Shown in pieces: positions 17,158 through 25,703 of a stretch of DNA of 64,000 nucleotides. The notes beneath the pieces were generated by a model. That model saw only the letters and a list, made by a program, of their open reading frames with translations. It was not told the origin of the DNA and ran no database searches. Location of the stretch: positions 1-64,000 of the forward strand of contig NZ_JAGQCD010000004.1 in the NCBI RefSeq assembly GCF_024345975.1, written 5' to 3'. This DNA comes from Cyanobium sp. Cruz-8D1 (GTDB lineage Bacteria > Cyanobacteriota > Cyanobacteriia > PCC-6307 > Cyanobiaceae). Position numbers and translations under genes: made by a program. The number at the start of each line of letters is the position of its first letter. Within the stretch, counting starts at the first letter, position 1.

Positions 17158-17294
17158 GTCTTTCCCCGCCGTTCGACCCGCAGCCCTGCTCCCTGGAACT
17201 GCCAGTTCCGCTACGGCCTGCAACGCTGACTCCTTCCCAGGGGAAAGCGGCCGAAACCGGTTGCTAGATTCATTTCATCCCGAGTCTGCAAGGA

Positions 17295-17618
17295 ATGTCC
17301 AGCGCCGCTGCCGTCACCGACGCCTCCTTCGAGCAAGACGTGCTCAAGAGTGATGTGCCCGTGCTGGTTGATTTCTGGGCCCCCTGGTGTGGTCCCTGCC
17401 GCATGGTGGCGCCGATCGTCGATGAGATCGCCAAGGAATACGAAGGCAAGATCCGCGTCTACAAGCTCAACACCGACGAGAACCCCAACGTCGCCAGTCA
17501 GTACGGCATCCGCAGCATTCCCACGCTGATGCTGTTCAAGGGCGGCCAGAAGGTTGACACCGTCGTGGGTGCTGTCCCCAAGAACACCCTGTCCGGCACC
17601 ATTTCCAAATACCTCTGA
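17295..17618 (+). CDS. trxA: Thioredoxin
   Basis: A 107-aa protein with the WCGPC redox centre ([14 protein letters not shown], Cys ~33/36), the cis-proline segment [11 protein letters not shown] and full family length. It is a cytosolic disulfide reductant for target enzymes. The 5' leader between the Yfr1 terminator and ATG 17295 is ~137 bp and contains GCTAGATT, a -10-like sequence ~30 bp upstream, so it probably has its own promoter. The LOG-family gene begins 37 bp downstream. Confidence 0.95.
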   Translation: MSSAAAVTDASFEQDVLKSDVPVLVDFWAPWCGPCRMVAPIVDEIAKEYEGKIRVYKLNTDENPNVASQYGIRSIPTLMLFKGGQKVDTVVGAVPKNTLSGTISKYL

Positions 17619-17655
17619 TTCCGTTCCGCTGACGCCGCCCCTCTCCCCGAACCCA

Positions 17656-18714
17656 GTGCCGGCGGCGGGCAGAAGTCCCTTGCAGGCCCTCGCCGACGAG
17701 CTCCACGGGCACCCCCAACGTCGCCAGATCGAGCGGGCGGTGGTGTCTTTGCTGCAGGTGGCGCGTCAGGAGAAAGAAGAGGAGGAATGGCGCCTGATCG
17801 CCGGCTGTCTGGCCGACATCAGCGAAGCCCTGGAGGTCTTCCGTCCGCGCCGCAGCGCCCGCAAGATCAGCGTCTTCGGCTCGGCCCGCACCCGCCGCGA
17901 CGACCCCTGCTACCTGCTGGCTGAGCACGTCGCCCGCCAGGCGGTGGAGGCCGGTTTCGAGGTGATGACCGGAGCCGGGGCCGGCGTCATGGAGGGCGCC
18001 AACAGCGGCGCGGGTTGCGAGCACAGCATCGGCCTCAACGTGGATCTGCCCTTCGAGCAGCATCCCAACCCCTACGTGAGCGCCTGCGACGGGCGCCTCC
18101 TCTACTTCCGCTACTTCTTCACCCGCAAGCTGTTCTTCCTGATGGAGAGCGATGCCCTCGTGGTGATGCCCGGGGGATTCGGCACCCTCGATGAACTGTT
18201 CGAGTGCCTCACCCTCATCCAGACGGGACGCACCTCGCCGATTCCCCTGGTGCTGCTCTCGCCGGAGGGCGACGATTTCTGGAAGGTCTGGAAGCGGAAC
18301 GTGCACCAGGAACTCGCCACCCGGGGACTGATCTCTCCGGAGGATGTGGATCTGATGGTGGAAGCCTCCGGCGCCGAGGAGGCCGTGGACCACATCTGCC
18401 GGTTCTACCGGGTGTTCCACAGCGCCCAGCTGGGCCAGGACCGCATCGAACTGCTGCTCAACGCCGAGGTGCCCCGCAGCCTGCTGCCGGAGCTGAACCG
18501 CGGCTTCGCCGACCTGCTGGAGGAAGGTGCCATCCAGACCGGTGAGGGCGTCGACGACAACGGCCTGCTGCGGCCCTGCCTGCGGCTGCGCTTCGACAAA
18601 CGCCGCGTCGGCCGGCTCTACCAGTTCATCGACCACCTCAACGGCCTCGACCTGCCGGCCTCACCGGCCCTGGAGCATCCGGCCGAGCGGGTCCCGAGCG
18701 TCAGCCAGCCATGA
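17656..18714 (+). CDS. LOG-family protein (TIGR00730-like nucleotide phosphoribohydrolase)
   Basis: A 352-aa protein with a Rossmann-like LOG domain at ~75-260: ISVFGSARTRRDDPCY, VMTGAGAGVMEGANSGA, then VVMPGGFGTLDELFECLTL, which holds the PGGxGTxxE catalytic motif. Families with this motif cleave ribose-5'-phosphate from cytokinin or other nucleotides. Compared with the ~190-aa LOG core there is a helical N-terminal region and an extra ~110-aa C-terminal domain, a layout seen in the larger cyanobacterial members. The start is GTG 17656; a TTG at 17680 is possible. It overlaps hisH by 4 bp. Confidence 0.85.
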   Translation: MPAAGRSPLQALADELHGHPQRRQIERAVVSLLQVARQEKEEEEWRLIAGCLADISEALEVFRPRRSARKISVFGSARTRRDDPCYLLAEHVARQAVEAGFEVMTGAGAGVMEGANSGAGCEHSIGLNVDLPFEQHPNPYVSACDGRLLYFRYFFTRKLFFLMESDALVVMPGGFGTLDELFECLTLIQTGRTSPIPLVLLSPEGDDFWKVWKRNVHQELATRGLISPEDVDLMVEASGAEEAVDHICRFYRVFHSAQLGQDRIELLLNAEVPRSLLPELNRGFADLLEEGAIQTGEGVDDNGLLRPCLRLRFDKRRVGRLYQFIDHLNGLDLPASPALEHPAERVPSVSQP

Positions 18715-19334
18715 GCCGCATCGGCCTGATCGACTACGGCATGGGCAACCTCCATTCGGTGCAGCGCACCTTCGCGCGGCTCGGTGCCGAGCTGGTGAGC
18801 GTGCACGGCCCGGCCGACCTGGAAGCCTGCGACGCCCTGGTGCTGCCGGGCGTGGGCGCCTTCGATCCGGCCATGGAGCGGCTGCGCTCGGCCGGGCTGG
18901 AGCCGGCGCTGAAACGCTCGTGCGCCAGCGGCCGCCCGCTGCTGGGGATCTGCCTGGGCCTGCAGCTGCTGTTCGAGGCCAGTGAGGAGGGCCGAGCCGA
19001 TGGGCTGGGCGTGCTGGCCGGCCGCGTGCGCTCCCTGCCGCGGGTGGCGGGCCATCCCCTGCCCCACATGGGCTGGGCCCCCCTGATCCCGGCCACCGCC
19101 AGTCCCCTGCTGCCGGCCGCCACCCCCGAGGCCTGGGTTTACTTCGTGCACTCCTTCGCCGCCGAGCCGGCCGACGCCGCGGCCAGCACGGCCCTCGTCG
19201 ACTACGCCGGCACCCCGGTGACGGCGGCGGTGTGGCAGGGGACCATCGCCGCCTGCCAGTTCCACCCGGAGAAGTCCGGGCCCGTGGGCGAAGCGATGCT
19301 GCGCCGCTGGCTCGACTGGGTCGCCTCCCTGTGA
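18711..19334 (+). CDS. hisH: Imidazole glycerol phosphate synthase subunit HisH
   Basis: A 207-aa class I glutamine amidotransferase supplying ammonia to HisF in histidine synthesis. Seen are IGLIDYGMGNLHSV, LPGVGAFDPAM, the nucleophile elbow LLGICLGLQLLF (Cys ~83), YFVHSF, and the His-Glu pair in QFHPEKSG. Length and motifs are complete. It overlaps the LOG gene (ATGA) and rsmD (GTGA). The other his genes are not in the window. Confidence 0.95.
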   Translation: MSRIGLIDYGMGNLHSVQRTFARLGAELVSVHGPADLEACDALVLPGVGAFDPAMERLRSAGLEPALKRSCASGRPLLGICLGLQLLFEASEEGRADGLGVLAGRVRSLPRVAGHPLPHMGWAPLIPATASPLLPAATPEAWVYFVHSFAAEPADAAASTALVDYAGTPVTAAVWQGTIAACQFHPEKSGPVGEAMLRRWLDWVASL

Positions 19335-19897
19335 CGCTGCGGCTGAGCGGGGGGCGCCGGCTGCAGAGCCCCCCCGGGAGCACCGCCCGGCCCACCGCCG
19401 CCCGGGTGCGACTGGCGGTGATGAACCTGCTGGCCGAAAGGGTCCCCGGCAGCCGCTGGCTGGATCTCTGCTGCGGCAGCGGCGTGATGGCCTGCGAGGC
19501 CCTGCAGCGCGGCGCCTCCGAGGTGGTGGCCGTGGAGCGGGATCGCCGCATCGCCGCGGTGGCCCGGGCCAATCTGGAGCTGGTGCGGCAAGGCCGGCCG
19601 GCTGGGCCGGAAGGCTCCCCCCGCTGCCGGGTGGACGGCGATGAGGTGCTGCGCTGGCTGGGCCGCACCGACCCCAGCGCTTTCGATCTGATCTACGCCG
19701 ATCCCCCCTATGCCGCCGGCCTGTACGCGCCGATCGCGGCGGCGGTGCTCAGGGGCGGCTGGCTGGCCCCCGGGGGGGTTCTGGTGTGGGAGTGCGCCAG
19801 CGACGCGGTGCCGGAGCTGCCGCCGGGATGGCAGTGCCGCGATCAGCGGCGCTACGGGGGGAGCACGGTGGTGCTGCTGGAGATGGAGATCTCCTGA
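19331..19897 (+). CDS. rsmD: 16S rRNA guanine-N2 methyltransferase (RsmD family)
   Basis: A 188-aa SAM-dependent methyltransferase. It starts at a GTG overlapping the hisH stop (LRLSGGRRLQSPPG, RPTAARVRLAVMNLL). The SAM motif LDLCCGSGVMACEALQRGA is followed by VVAVERD and the catalytic IYADPPYAAG (DPPY). This matches RsmD, which modifies G966 of 16S rRNA. It is the last gene of a tightly overlapped trio with the LOG gene and hisH. Confidence 0.9.
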   Translation: MTLRLSGGRRLQSPPGSTARPTAARVRLAVMNLLAERVPGSRWLDLCCGSGVMACEALQRGASEVVAVERDRRIAAVARANLELVRQGRPAGPEGSPRCRVDGDEVLRWLGRTDPSAFDLIYADPPYAAGLYAPIAAAVLRGGWLAPGGVLVWECASDAVPELPPGWQCRDQRRYGGSTVVLLEMEIS

Positions 19898-19941
19898 CGC
19901 GCGGTCACGCCAACCCAACCATCTTCATCACAATTTTGCCC

Positions 19942-19965
19942 ATCTGCTGCACATCGACAGCAGAT
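19942..19965. repeat. Perfect 8-bp inverted repeat downstream of rsmD
   Basis: ATCTGCTG (19942-19949) and CAGCAGAT (19958-19965) flank an 8-nt loop in the AT-richer 148-bp gap between rsmD and the exported-protein gene. It could be an operator of the downstream gene or an mRNA-end hairpin. No T-run follows, so it is not a standard terminator. Confidence 0.35.
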
Positions 19966-20045
19966 CTCAAGTCGGCACGGTCGATGACACCATTCAGCCC
20001 GGATTTAGATGGTATTCAGGGATAGCCCTTCCGGCACTTTCCGTC

Positions 20046-20747
20046 ATGCCAAACCTTTTTTCCAAGCCTTCCAGTCCATCCACCATGGCCCCCTTCAGCG
20101 CGAAACACCTCCTGGCGCGGAGCCTGATGGCGGCCGCCCTGATCGGTGGCGCCGGCGCGGCGCTCTCTGCAGGTTCGGCCGAAGCCGCAACAGGCTGCGG
20201 AGTTGGGATCCCCTGGGCAGACTGGGTTGGCGGCCAGGCCCTCACTTGCGGCGACAAAGTCTTCTCCTGGAGCGCGACGGCCACACTCGGCGATCTTGCC
20301 TCATCGACTGTCTCCGCTGTTCAACCTCTCCCAGGCGACTATCTCTTCAACCTGGACTTGCCCACTTTCACCACGAGCAGCTTCGACTTCACCTACGTGG
20401 CTTCGATCACCGATCCCAGCCGGGTCTTCAGTGCTGTCGACCTTGACTCCGACGCAGACGTCCTCGCGAGTCCCCCAAGCATTCTGACGGCCAACTTTAC
20501 TGGCGGCGCAGTCCCAATTACTCTCAGCAGCACGAATGGATCGTCGAGCTTTGCCGACGTAGCTGGCGGCCCCCAGATCCTGACCGTACGAAATGAATAC
20601 AACGGCGCTGGGGCCATTGACTCTTTCGAGAACAGCTTCCAACAAACCTCCGTCCCCGGCCCCCTGCCCGTGCTCGGTGCTGGCGTCGCCTTCGGCTTCA
20701 GCCGCAAGCTGCGCCGTCGCATCCAGGGGGATCGGGTCAAGGCCTGA
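20046..20747 (+). CDS. Exported PEP-CTERM-type protein
   Basis: A 233-aa secreted protein. The signal peptide covers ~15-50 (LLARSLMAAALIGGAGAALSAGSAEAA). The mature region is a Ser/Thr/Asp-rich beta-type domain. The last ~30 residues are SVPGPLPVLGAGVAFGFSRKLRRRIQG: a Pro-containing motif, one hydrophobic helix, then an Arg-rich end. This is the three-part PEP-CTERM signal in its cyanobacterial P-L-P-V-L-G-A form, processed by exosortases and linked to exopolysaccharide. ATG 20046 is used; ATG 20085 would also keep the signal peptide. The HpsJ-like gene downstream belongs to the same biology. No exosortase is in the window. Confidence 0.75.
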   Translation: MPNLFSKPSSPSTMAPFSAKHLLARSLMAAALIGGAGAALSAGSAEAATGCGVGIPWADWVGGQALTCGDKVFSWSATATLGDLASSTVSAVQPLPGDYLFNLDLPTFTTSSFDFTYVASITDPSRVFSAVDLDSDADVLASPPSILTANFTGGAVPITLSSTNGSSSFADVAGGPQILTVRNEYNGAGAIDSFENSFQQTSVPGPLPVLGAGVAFGFSRKLRRRIQGDRVKA

Positions 20748-20771
20748 CGGCTCCTGCCGAGAACGTTTCGC

Positions 20772-20799
20772 GGCCCCGCCTCCCGGCAGGGCCTTTTTT
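20772..20799 (+). terminator. Intrinsic terminator after the PEP-CTERM gene
   Basis: GGCCCCGCC (20772-20780) pairs with GGCAGGGCC (20785-20793), with one bulge, around TCCC. TTTTTT follows at 20794-20799. The strong GC stem and T-run end 52 bp after the stop codon. Confidence 0.85.
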
Positions 20800-20849
20800 C
20801 TTTCGTCCCACCCAATTCCCACCTCCTGAACCTTCCTCCCGGATCCGCC

Positions 20850-21731
20850 ATGGCTGCCTCCCCGACGCGTTCCGATCAACGCTCCGACGATTCCAGAGCG
20901 ATGGCCTCACAGTTCGGACTGCTGGCCATCTGCCTGCTGATCCTGTACGGGCTGGTGGTGCTGGCCGCCATCCTGCCGCCGCGGCTCCTGGATCCGGCCT
21001 GGCAGCTGCGGTTCACCAACGCCCTGATCAACAACGGCTTCCTCGCCCTGCTCGGCCTGGCCGTGCTCCATCTGGCCGCCTATCTCGATCCCGCCAATCC
21101 TTATCTGATCCGCCGTCGGGACAACTTTGCCGCCCTGGCCCTGGCCGCCGTGCTGGGCTTTCTGCTGCTCATCCCCCTGCAGGGCTATGCGGTGTGGCGC
21201 GGCGTCAGCAACGCGAACAGCCAGCAGAGCAGCCAGCTCCGCCAGGTGACCGGCCGGGTCTCGGCCGTGAGAGACGCCATCAACAAATCCACCAGCACCC
21301 AGGACCTGCAAGGCCGCCTGCAGGCCCTGAGGGTTCCACCCCTGAGCGCCGCAGACCTTGCCCACCCCCTTCCGGTGCTGCGCAAAACCATGCTGGAAAC
21401 CTTGGAGCGAACGGAAATCCGCGCCGGTGACCAGCTCAGGGGGATTCAACCCTCGGGTCTGTGGCCGATCATCCAGGGCAGCATCCGTGCCGTCCTCTCG
21501 GCTCTGGTGCTGGTGGTCGGCTTCGCCGGCTTCTCCCGGCGCCGGGGCTGGTCGATGACGCTGCTGCAGAGCTGGCTGGCAAGGTTCAATCAACGCGGGG
21601 GCGCCTTCGGCCACCGGCGCACGGGATTGTTCAAGCGGCACCACCGCAGCAAGGCCGATGCCTTTCTGCACAGCCTTTGCGACGAAGGGACGACGACAGC
21701 AGGAGCATCGCCGTCCCAACGGGAGGGCTGA
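20850..21731 (+). CDS. HpsJ-like membrane protein
   Basis: A 293-aa protein. Three hydrophobic segments occupy ~25-47, 60-80 and 92-112. A soluble coil region with many Gln/Ser residues follows (~113-205), then a fourth membrane segment (~207-227, SIRAVLSALVLVVGFAGF) and a basic tail. This plan resembles HpsJ, a hormogonium-polysaccharide protein with relatives annotated near cyanoexosortases. The adjacent PEP-CTERM protein supports the link. It starts 50 bp after the terminator and so has its own promoter region. A second ATG at MASQFGLLA (~19) is possible. The family call is tentative. Confidence 0.5.
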   Translation: MAASPTRSDQRSDDSRAMASQFGLLAICLLILYGLVVLAAILPPRLLDPAWQLRFTNALINNGFLALLGLAVLHLAAYLDPANPYLIRRRDNFAALALAAVLGFLLLIPLQGYAVWRGVSNANSQQSSQLRQVTGRVSAVRDAINKSTSTQDLQGRLQALRVPPLSAADLAHPLPVLRKTMLETLERTEIRAGDQLRGIQPSGLWPIIQGSIRAVLSALVLVVGFAGFSRRRGWSMTLLQSWLARFNQRGGAFGHRRTGLFKRHHRSKADAFLHSLCDEGTTTAGASPSQREG

Positions 21732-21794
21732 TGTTCGGACTCCGAGGGGAAGAACCGGGCGGCCGGACTGGCTAGGGTGCGATCAGACGAACGC

Positions 21795-21908
21795 TCAGCC
21801 CCCGAGGGCACTGCCCCGGCGGTACTGGTTCCAGGCCGCCACGAACAGCCCCACGAGCGTGACGGGGATCAGTCCAAGCACGATGCCGCAGAGGAGGGGT
21901 TCGATCAT
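21795..21908 (-). CDS. petG: Cytochrome b6f complex subunit PetG
   Basis: A 37-aa single-helix protein starting [18 protein letters not shown] and ending [14 protein letters not shown], a near-standard PetG sequence. PetG is a thylakoid membrane subunit needed for assembly of the b6f complex. The frame extends further upstream as a shadow of cytM; ATG 21908 is set by family length. It converges with the HpsJ-like gene and diverges from cytM, another photosynthetic/respiratory electron-transport gene, across 75 bp. Confidence 0.95.
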   Translation of the reverse strand: MIEPLLCGIVLGLIPVTLVGLFVAAWNQYRRGSALGG

Positions 21909-21983
21909 GGAGGGGCTGTCGGTTCCGGCGATGCACAATTCTTCCACGACCACCGCCGGCAACGCGAGTCCCACCGCAGCACT

Positions 21984-22412
21984 GTGATCAGTCCGTCCCC
22001 CAGCACCCCGGCCGCCGTGACGCCCCCTACCCCCGCCGGGGGAGATCAGCCCCTCGCCCAGCGCCGCAGCCTGGTGGCGGCCCTGGCGACGCTGGCGGCG
22101 GTGGCCTGCATCCTGCTGCTGCTGGTGGTGGTGCTGCCGGCGGCCCGCAGCGATCCCTACACCCGCCAGACCCTCGAGCTCACCGGCTCGGCCACCGACG
22201 GGGGCCGCCTGTTCCGGCTCAACTGCGCCGGCTGCCACGGCCTTGCGGCCCAGGGCCTGGTGGGCCCGAATCTGCATGGTGTTGACCGACGCAAGAACGA
22301 TCGCCAGCTGATCCAGCAGGTGGTCAGCGGCCGGACCCCACCGATGCCGAGATTCCAGCCGGAACCCCAGGCCATGGCTGATCTGCTGGCGTTTCTGCAC
22401 GCGCTGCCTTGA
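21984..22412 (+). CDS. cytM: Cytochrome cM-like c-type cytochrome
   Basis: A 142-aa protein with one N-terminal membrane anchor (~29-53, [21 protein letters not shown]) and a class I c-type haem domain. The CAGCH haem motif is at 81-85 and the axial Met is probably in TPPMPRF. The C-terminal helix is [12 protein letters not shown]. Length and anchor fit cyanobacterial cytochrome cM, thought to modulate photosynthesis versus respiration. GTG 21984 is used; GTG 22017 is an alternative. It overlaps the next gene by TTGA. Confidence 0.8.
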   Translation: MISPSPSTPAAVTPPTPAGGDQPLAQRRSLVAALATLAAVACILLLLVVVLPAARSDPYTRQTLELTGSATDGGRLFRLNCAGCHGLAAQGLVGPNLHGVDRRKNDRQLIQQVVSGRTPPMPRFQPEPQAMADLLAFLHALP

Positions 22413-23152
22413 GCCTCCAGCTGGTCCTGGTCGAACCCGCCGGCCCCCTCAACGTGGGCAGCGTGGCCAGGCTCTGCCGCACCTATGGCCTTGAGGATCT
22501 GCGGCTGGTCGCCCCCCGCTGCGATCCCCTCGGCGACGAGGCCCGACTGATGGCCGTGAAGGGGTTGCCCCTGCTGCAGCAGGCACGCCTGTTCCCCACC
22601 CTGGCCGCCGCCTTGGCCGACTGCGGGCGGGTGGTGGCCACCAGCGGCCGTCCGGAGGGGGAGCCCCTGCCGCTCGAAGACCCCGATGACGCCCTGGCCT
22701 GGCTGCTGGCCGGCGACCAGGCCCTGCCGTCGGCGCTGGTGTTCGGCCGGGAGGACCGGGGTCTGAGCAATGACGAGCTGCTGCAGGCCGGCCGGCTGCT
22801 GCAGATTTCGACCCCCACGCCCCACGGCTCCCTCAACCTCTCCCACGCGGTGGCCGTGGTCCTGCACGACCTGCACCGACTGGCCCGGCAGACCCCGGCC
22901 CCGGCGGTGGCCGCCTGCCCCCCGGCCCCCTGCTCCCGGGGGGTGCTCGAAGCCATGCTCGGCGACGCCGAGGAGCTGCTGCTGGAGGTCGGGTTTCTGT
23001 TGCCCCACACCGCCCATGCCCGGATGGCCAAGTTGCGGGCCCTGCTGCAGCGCGGCCAGGTCAGTGCCCCGGAGGTGGCCCTGCTGCGGGGCCTGGTGTG
23101 CCAGTTGCGCTGGGCGAGCCGTCGCCCTTTCCCTTCGTCCCAGGACCACTAG
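22409..23152 (+). CDS. TrmJ-like tRNA 2'-O-methyltransferase (SpoU/SPOUT family)
   Basis: A 247-aa SPOUT methyltransferase with a TTG start overlapping the cytM stop. Motif 1 is [19 protein letters not shown], motif 2 [15 protein letters not shown], and motif 3 [22 protein letters not shown] helical C-terminal extension (~170-247) as in TrmJ follows. TrmJ methylates ribose at tRNA position 32. The exact target position is inferred. Confidence 0.85.
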   Translation: MSLQLVLVEPAGPLNVGSVARLCRTYGLEDLRLVAPRCDPLGDEARLMAVKGLPLLQQARLFPTLAAALADCGRVVATSGRPEGEPLPLEDPDDALAWLLAGDQALPSALVFGREDRGLSNDELLQAGRLLQISTPTPHGSLNLSHAVAVVLHDLHRLARQTPAPAVAACPPAPCSRGVLEAMLGDAEELLLEVGFLLPHTAHARMAKLRALLQRGQVSAPEVALLRGLVCQLRWASRRPFPSSQDH

Positions 23153-23199
23153 CGTCGAGAAGTCGAACCGTCGAACCATTGCCCCAGGGTCCTGATTCC

Positions 23200-24264
23200 G
23201 TGAGTGCCGGCCGTCCCTCCCGTCCCCCCAGCAACCCCTGGCTTCGCCCCGTGGGCCTGGTGCTGCGGCTGATCGTGCTGGGGGTGGGTCTGGGCGTGAT
23301 CGTGGGCACGGCCCTCAAGCTGCTGGAGCCCCGCCTTGTCCAGGGGGCGATCGGCACTCCAGTGCCGGACCCCCCGGTGGTGAAGAAACCGGGCACCGGA
23401 GCGATGGCCCTGGGACGGTTCGAGCCGCGCCAGGAGCTCGTCGGTCTGAGCCAGCAGTGGACCCGGATGGCCGCCGCCCACAAGGATCTGACCGCCAGCG
23501 GCTTCCTGCTGGTGCTCGACGACGGCCGTTTCGCCCAGTTGCAACCGGACCTGCCCCTATCGGCGGCCAGCTCCATCAAGGTGCCGATCCTGCTGGCGGG
23601 CCTGGAGGATCTCGATCACGGCAAGCTGCGCTGGAACGAACCCATGCCCCTCACCAAGGAGGTGGTGGGCGGTGGGGCCGGCTGGATGGCCAACAAGCCG
23701 CTGGGCACCCGCTTCCCCTTCTTCGAAGCCGCCACGGAGATGATCCGGGTGAGTGATAACACCGCCACCAACCTGCTGATCCGCCGCCTGGGCGGCAAGA
23801 CCGGCCTCAACGGACGTTTCCGCGACCTCGGCCTGACGGCCACGGTGGTGAACAACTGGCTGCCGGACCTCGACGGCACCAACACCACCAGCTCCCGCGA
23901 CCTGGCCCGCTCCATTGCTCTGGTGGACACCGGTGACAAGCTCACCCCCCGGGCCCGGGATCTGTTCCGCGAAATCATGGCCACGTCTCGCACCAACACC
24001 CTGATCCCCCTCGGCCTGCTGATGGGGATGGGCAAAGACTCCTCCGATCCCGACAGCGAGCTGCTGCCCAAGGGCATCACCGTTTACAACAAGACCGGCG
24101 ACATCGGCATCGCCTACTCCGACGCCGCCCTGATCCAGCTCCCCAATGGCCAGCGGGCCGTGCTGGCTGTGATGGTGAAGGGTCCCTTCAACGACCCCCG
24201 CTCCGCCGAACTGATCCGGTCGATGGCCGGCGTCGTCGCCAAAACCCTCGTCAAAAGCCAGTGA
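23200..24264 (+). CDS. Membrane-anchored serine hydrolase of the class A beta-lactamase/PBP fold
   Basis: A 354-aa protein with an N-terminal anchor (~17-40) and a beta-lactamase/transpeptidase-like domain. SSIK (Ser124/Lys127), SDN (185-187) and KTG (298-300) are all present and correctly ordered. The omega-loop region after the SDN motif lacks an obvious ExxLN, so the deacylating Glu of true class A beta-lactamases is not seen. A role as a periplasmic peptidase or esterase on cell-wall peptides is therefore as likely as antibiotic hydrolysis. The start is GTG 23200; it overlaps the DUF3370 gene (GTGA). Confidence 0.8.
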   Translation: MSAGRPSRPPSNPWLRPVGLVLRLIVLGVGLGVIVGTALKLLEPRLVQGAIGTPVPDPPVVKKPGTGAMALGRFEPRQELVGLSQQWTRMAAAHKDLTASGFLLVLDDGRFAQLQPDLPLSAASSIKVPILLAGLEDLDHGKLRWNEPMPLTKEVVGGGAGWMANKPLGTRFPFFEAATEMIRVSDNTATNLLIRRLGGKTGLNGRFRDLGLTATVVNNWLPDLDGTNTTSSRDLARSIALVDTGDKLTPRARDLFREIMATSRTNTLIPLGLLMGMGKDSSDPDSELLPKGITVYNKTGDIGIAYSDAALIQLPNGQRAVLAVMVKGPFNDPRSAELIRSMAGVVAKTLVKSQ

Positions 24265-25703
24265 GAGCCGTCATCCCCGCCCTGCTGCTGCCGTGGCTGT
24301 CCGGCCTGGGCAGCCCCCTGCTGGCCCAACCGCAGCCGTCTGCAGCCCCGAAGCCCGCCCCCGCGCTGCCGGTGCTGCGCCCGGGCACCGTGGCGCCCCT
24401 GCCGGGCCGGCTGGATACGGTGCCGATGCTGAACGACAACAACCCCGAGGTGATCAAGGGGCCCGGCATCCTGCTGTCCAGCTTCGATGGCCAGCGGGGC
24501 TACGCCGGCCGGCCCCTGGGTGAACCCTCGGCGCACCTGAACGCGGCTTTCAGTGGCCCCTTCGAGCTGTTCAGCCACCACATCTACGCCGGCAGCCCCG
24601 AAAGCCTCGACTCCACCCTCTGGCTGGCGGTGGTCGCGGCCCCGCGGGGCAAGGTCCCGGTGAAGCTGCGGACCGTGGCGGGATCCACCGCCCTGTCCCA
24701 GTCGGTGAACCCCGACCAGCCCTCGGCCCCCTTCCTGCCCCTGCCGGCCCTGATGGAGCAGGGCAGCACGCCGATCTGGGCCGGCCCCGGCAGCCGGGTG
24801 GCCACCGAACTGCTGGCACGGCAGCGCAGCCCCCTGGTGCCCGAGGGCTGGAGCCTGCCGCCGGGTCAGCTGAGCACGCTGATGGTGCTGCCGCTGCCCG
24901 TGCGTGGCCTCGATCCGTTGCTCAACGGCCTCAACCTGCAGCTGCGCCTCAACAGCGACGGCCCGGTGGACGTGGCCACCCTGGCGGCCTTCGGCCCCGT
25001 CGATCGCCCGCCGGATCCGGCCGTCTGGCAGCGGCTGCTGCAGGGTGGCCTCAGCCCGAAGGAGCACAGCCCCAGCCCCAGGGGGGCCAGCGGCCCGATG
25101 ATCTACTCCCGGGTCAGCGGGGTCCAGGAGGGCAGCGCCTGGGTGGGACGGATCACCGATCCAGGCCGGCCGACCCTGTCGGTGAGCCGGGCACCGATCT
25201 CCTGGCCGATCGCGTCGCTGGAGCGGGGCACCCTGGGCACCGGCCAGGTGCAGACCGCCCCCCTGCGCGCCTTCTACCCGGGCACCGCCTGGGCGGCCCA
25301 CGGCAACTACGGCGTCACCTACGACCTCAGCCTGCCGCTGCGCAACGACACAGGCAGCCCGACGCGGCTCGCCCTGGCCCTGGAATCCCCGATCAAGACC
25401 GACCAGCCCCTGGGCGGCCTGCGCTTCAACACCACCCCAGCGCGGGCGGTGATGTTCCGGGGCACCGTGGAGGTCAGCGGCCTCGACACCGACGCGGGCG
25501 GCCCCGGCGGACGGCGCCGCTTCCACCTCGTGCTGCGGGCCGGTCAGGAAGGACCCACCCTGGGCACCGTCAGCCTGCGCCCCGGCCAGGAACGACAGCT
25601 GCGGGTGCGACTGATCTATCCGGCCGACGCCACACCACCCCAGGTGCTCAGCCTGCTGCCTGTGAAACAATCCCCACTTCCCCCAGCCAGCCCCCAACCG
25701 TGA
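24261..25703 (+). CDS. DUF3370-family exported protein
   Basis: A 480-aa protein with a signal peptide (~1-23, LLLPWLSGLGSPLLAQ). The rest is beta-rich and matches the cyanobacterial DUF3370 family as I recall it: LDTVPMLNDNNPEVIKGPGILL, GPFELFSHHIYAG, YGVTYDLSLPLRNDTG, then FRGTVEVSGLD. The function is unknown. It starts at a GTG overlapping the upstream hydrolase stop, and its own stop overlaps the chlI GTG, so all three are probably one transcript. Confidence 0.75.
   Translation: MRAVIPALLLPWLSGLGSPLLAQPQPSAAPKPAPALPVLRPGTVAPLPGRLDTVPMLNDNNPEVIKGPGILLSSFDGQRGYAGRPLGEPSAHLNAAFSGPFELFSHHIYAGSPESLDSTLWLAVVAAPRGKVPVKLRTVAGSTALSQSVNPDQPSAPFLPLPALMEQGSTPIWAGPGSRVATELLARQRSPLVPEGWSLPPGQLSTLMVLPLPVRGLDPLLNGLNLQLRLNSDGPVDVATLAAFGPVDRPPDPAVWQRLLQGGLSPKEHSPSPRGASGPMIYSRVSGVQEGSAWVGRITDPGRPTLSVSRAPISWPIASLERGTLGTGQVQTAPLRAFYPGTAWAAHGNYGVTYDLSLPLRNDTGSPTRLALALESPIKTDQPLGGLRFNTTPARAVMFRGTVEVSGLDTDAGGPGGRRRFHLVLRAGQEGPTLGTVSLRPGQERQLRVRLIYPADATPPQVLSLLPVKQSPLPPASPQP

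Noticed and set aside
17079-17267. 62-codon ORF over the guaB3-trxA gap
   Set aside because: It overlaps Yfr1 and its terminator; the translation is Pro/Arg-rich with no coding character.
23200-24264. Calling the SSIK/SDN/KTG protein an antibiotic-resistance beta-lactamase
   Set aside because: The deacylating Glu motif ExxLN of class A enzymes is not visible, so only the fold-level call is justified.
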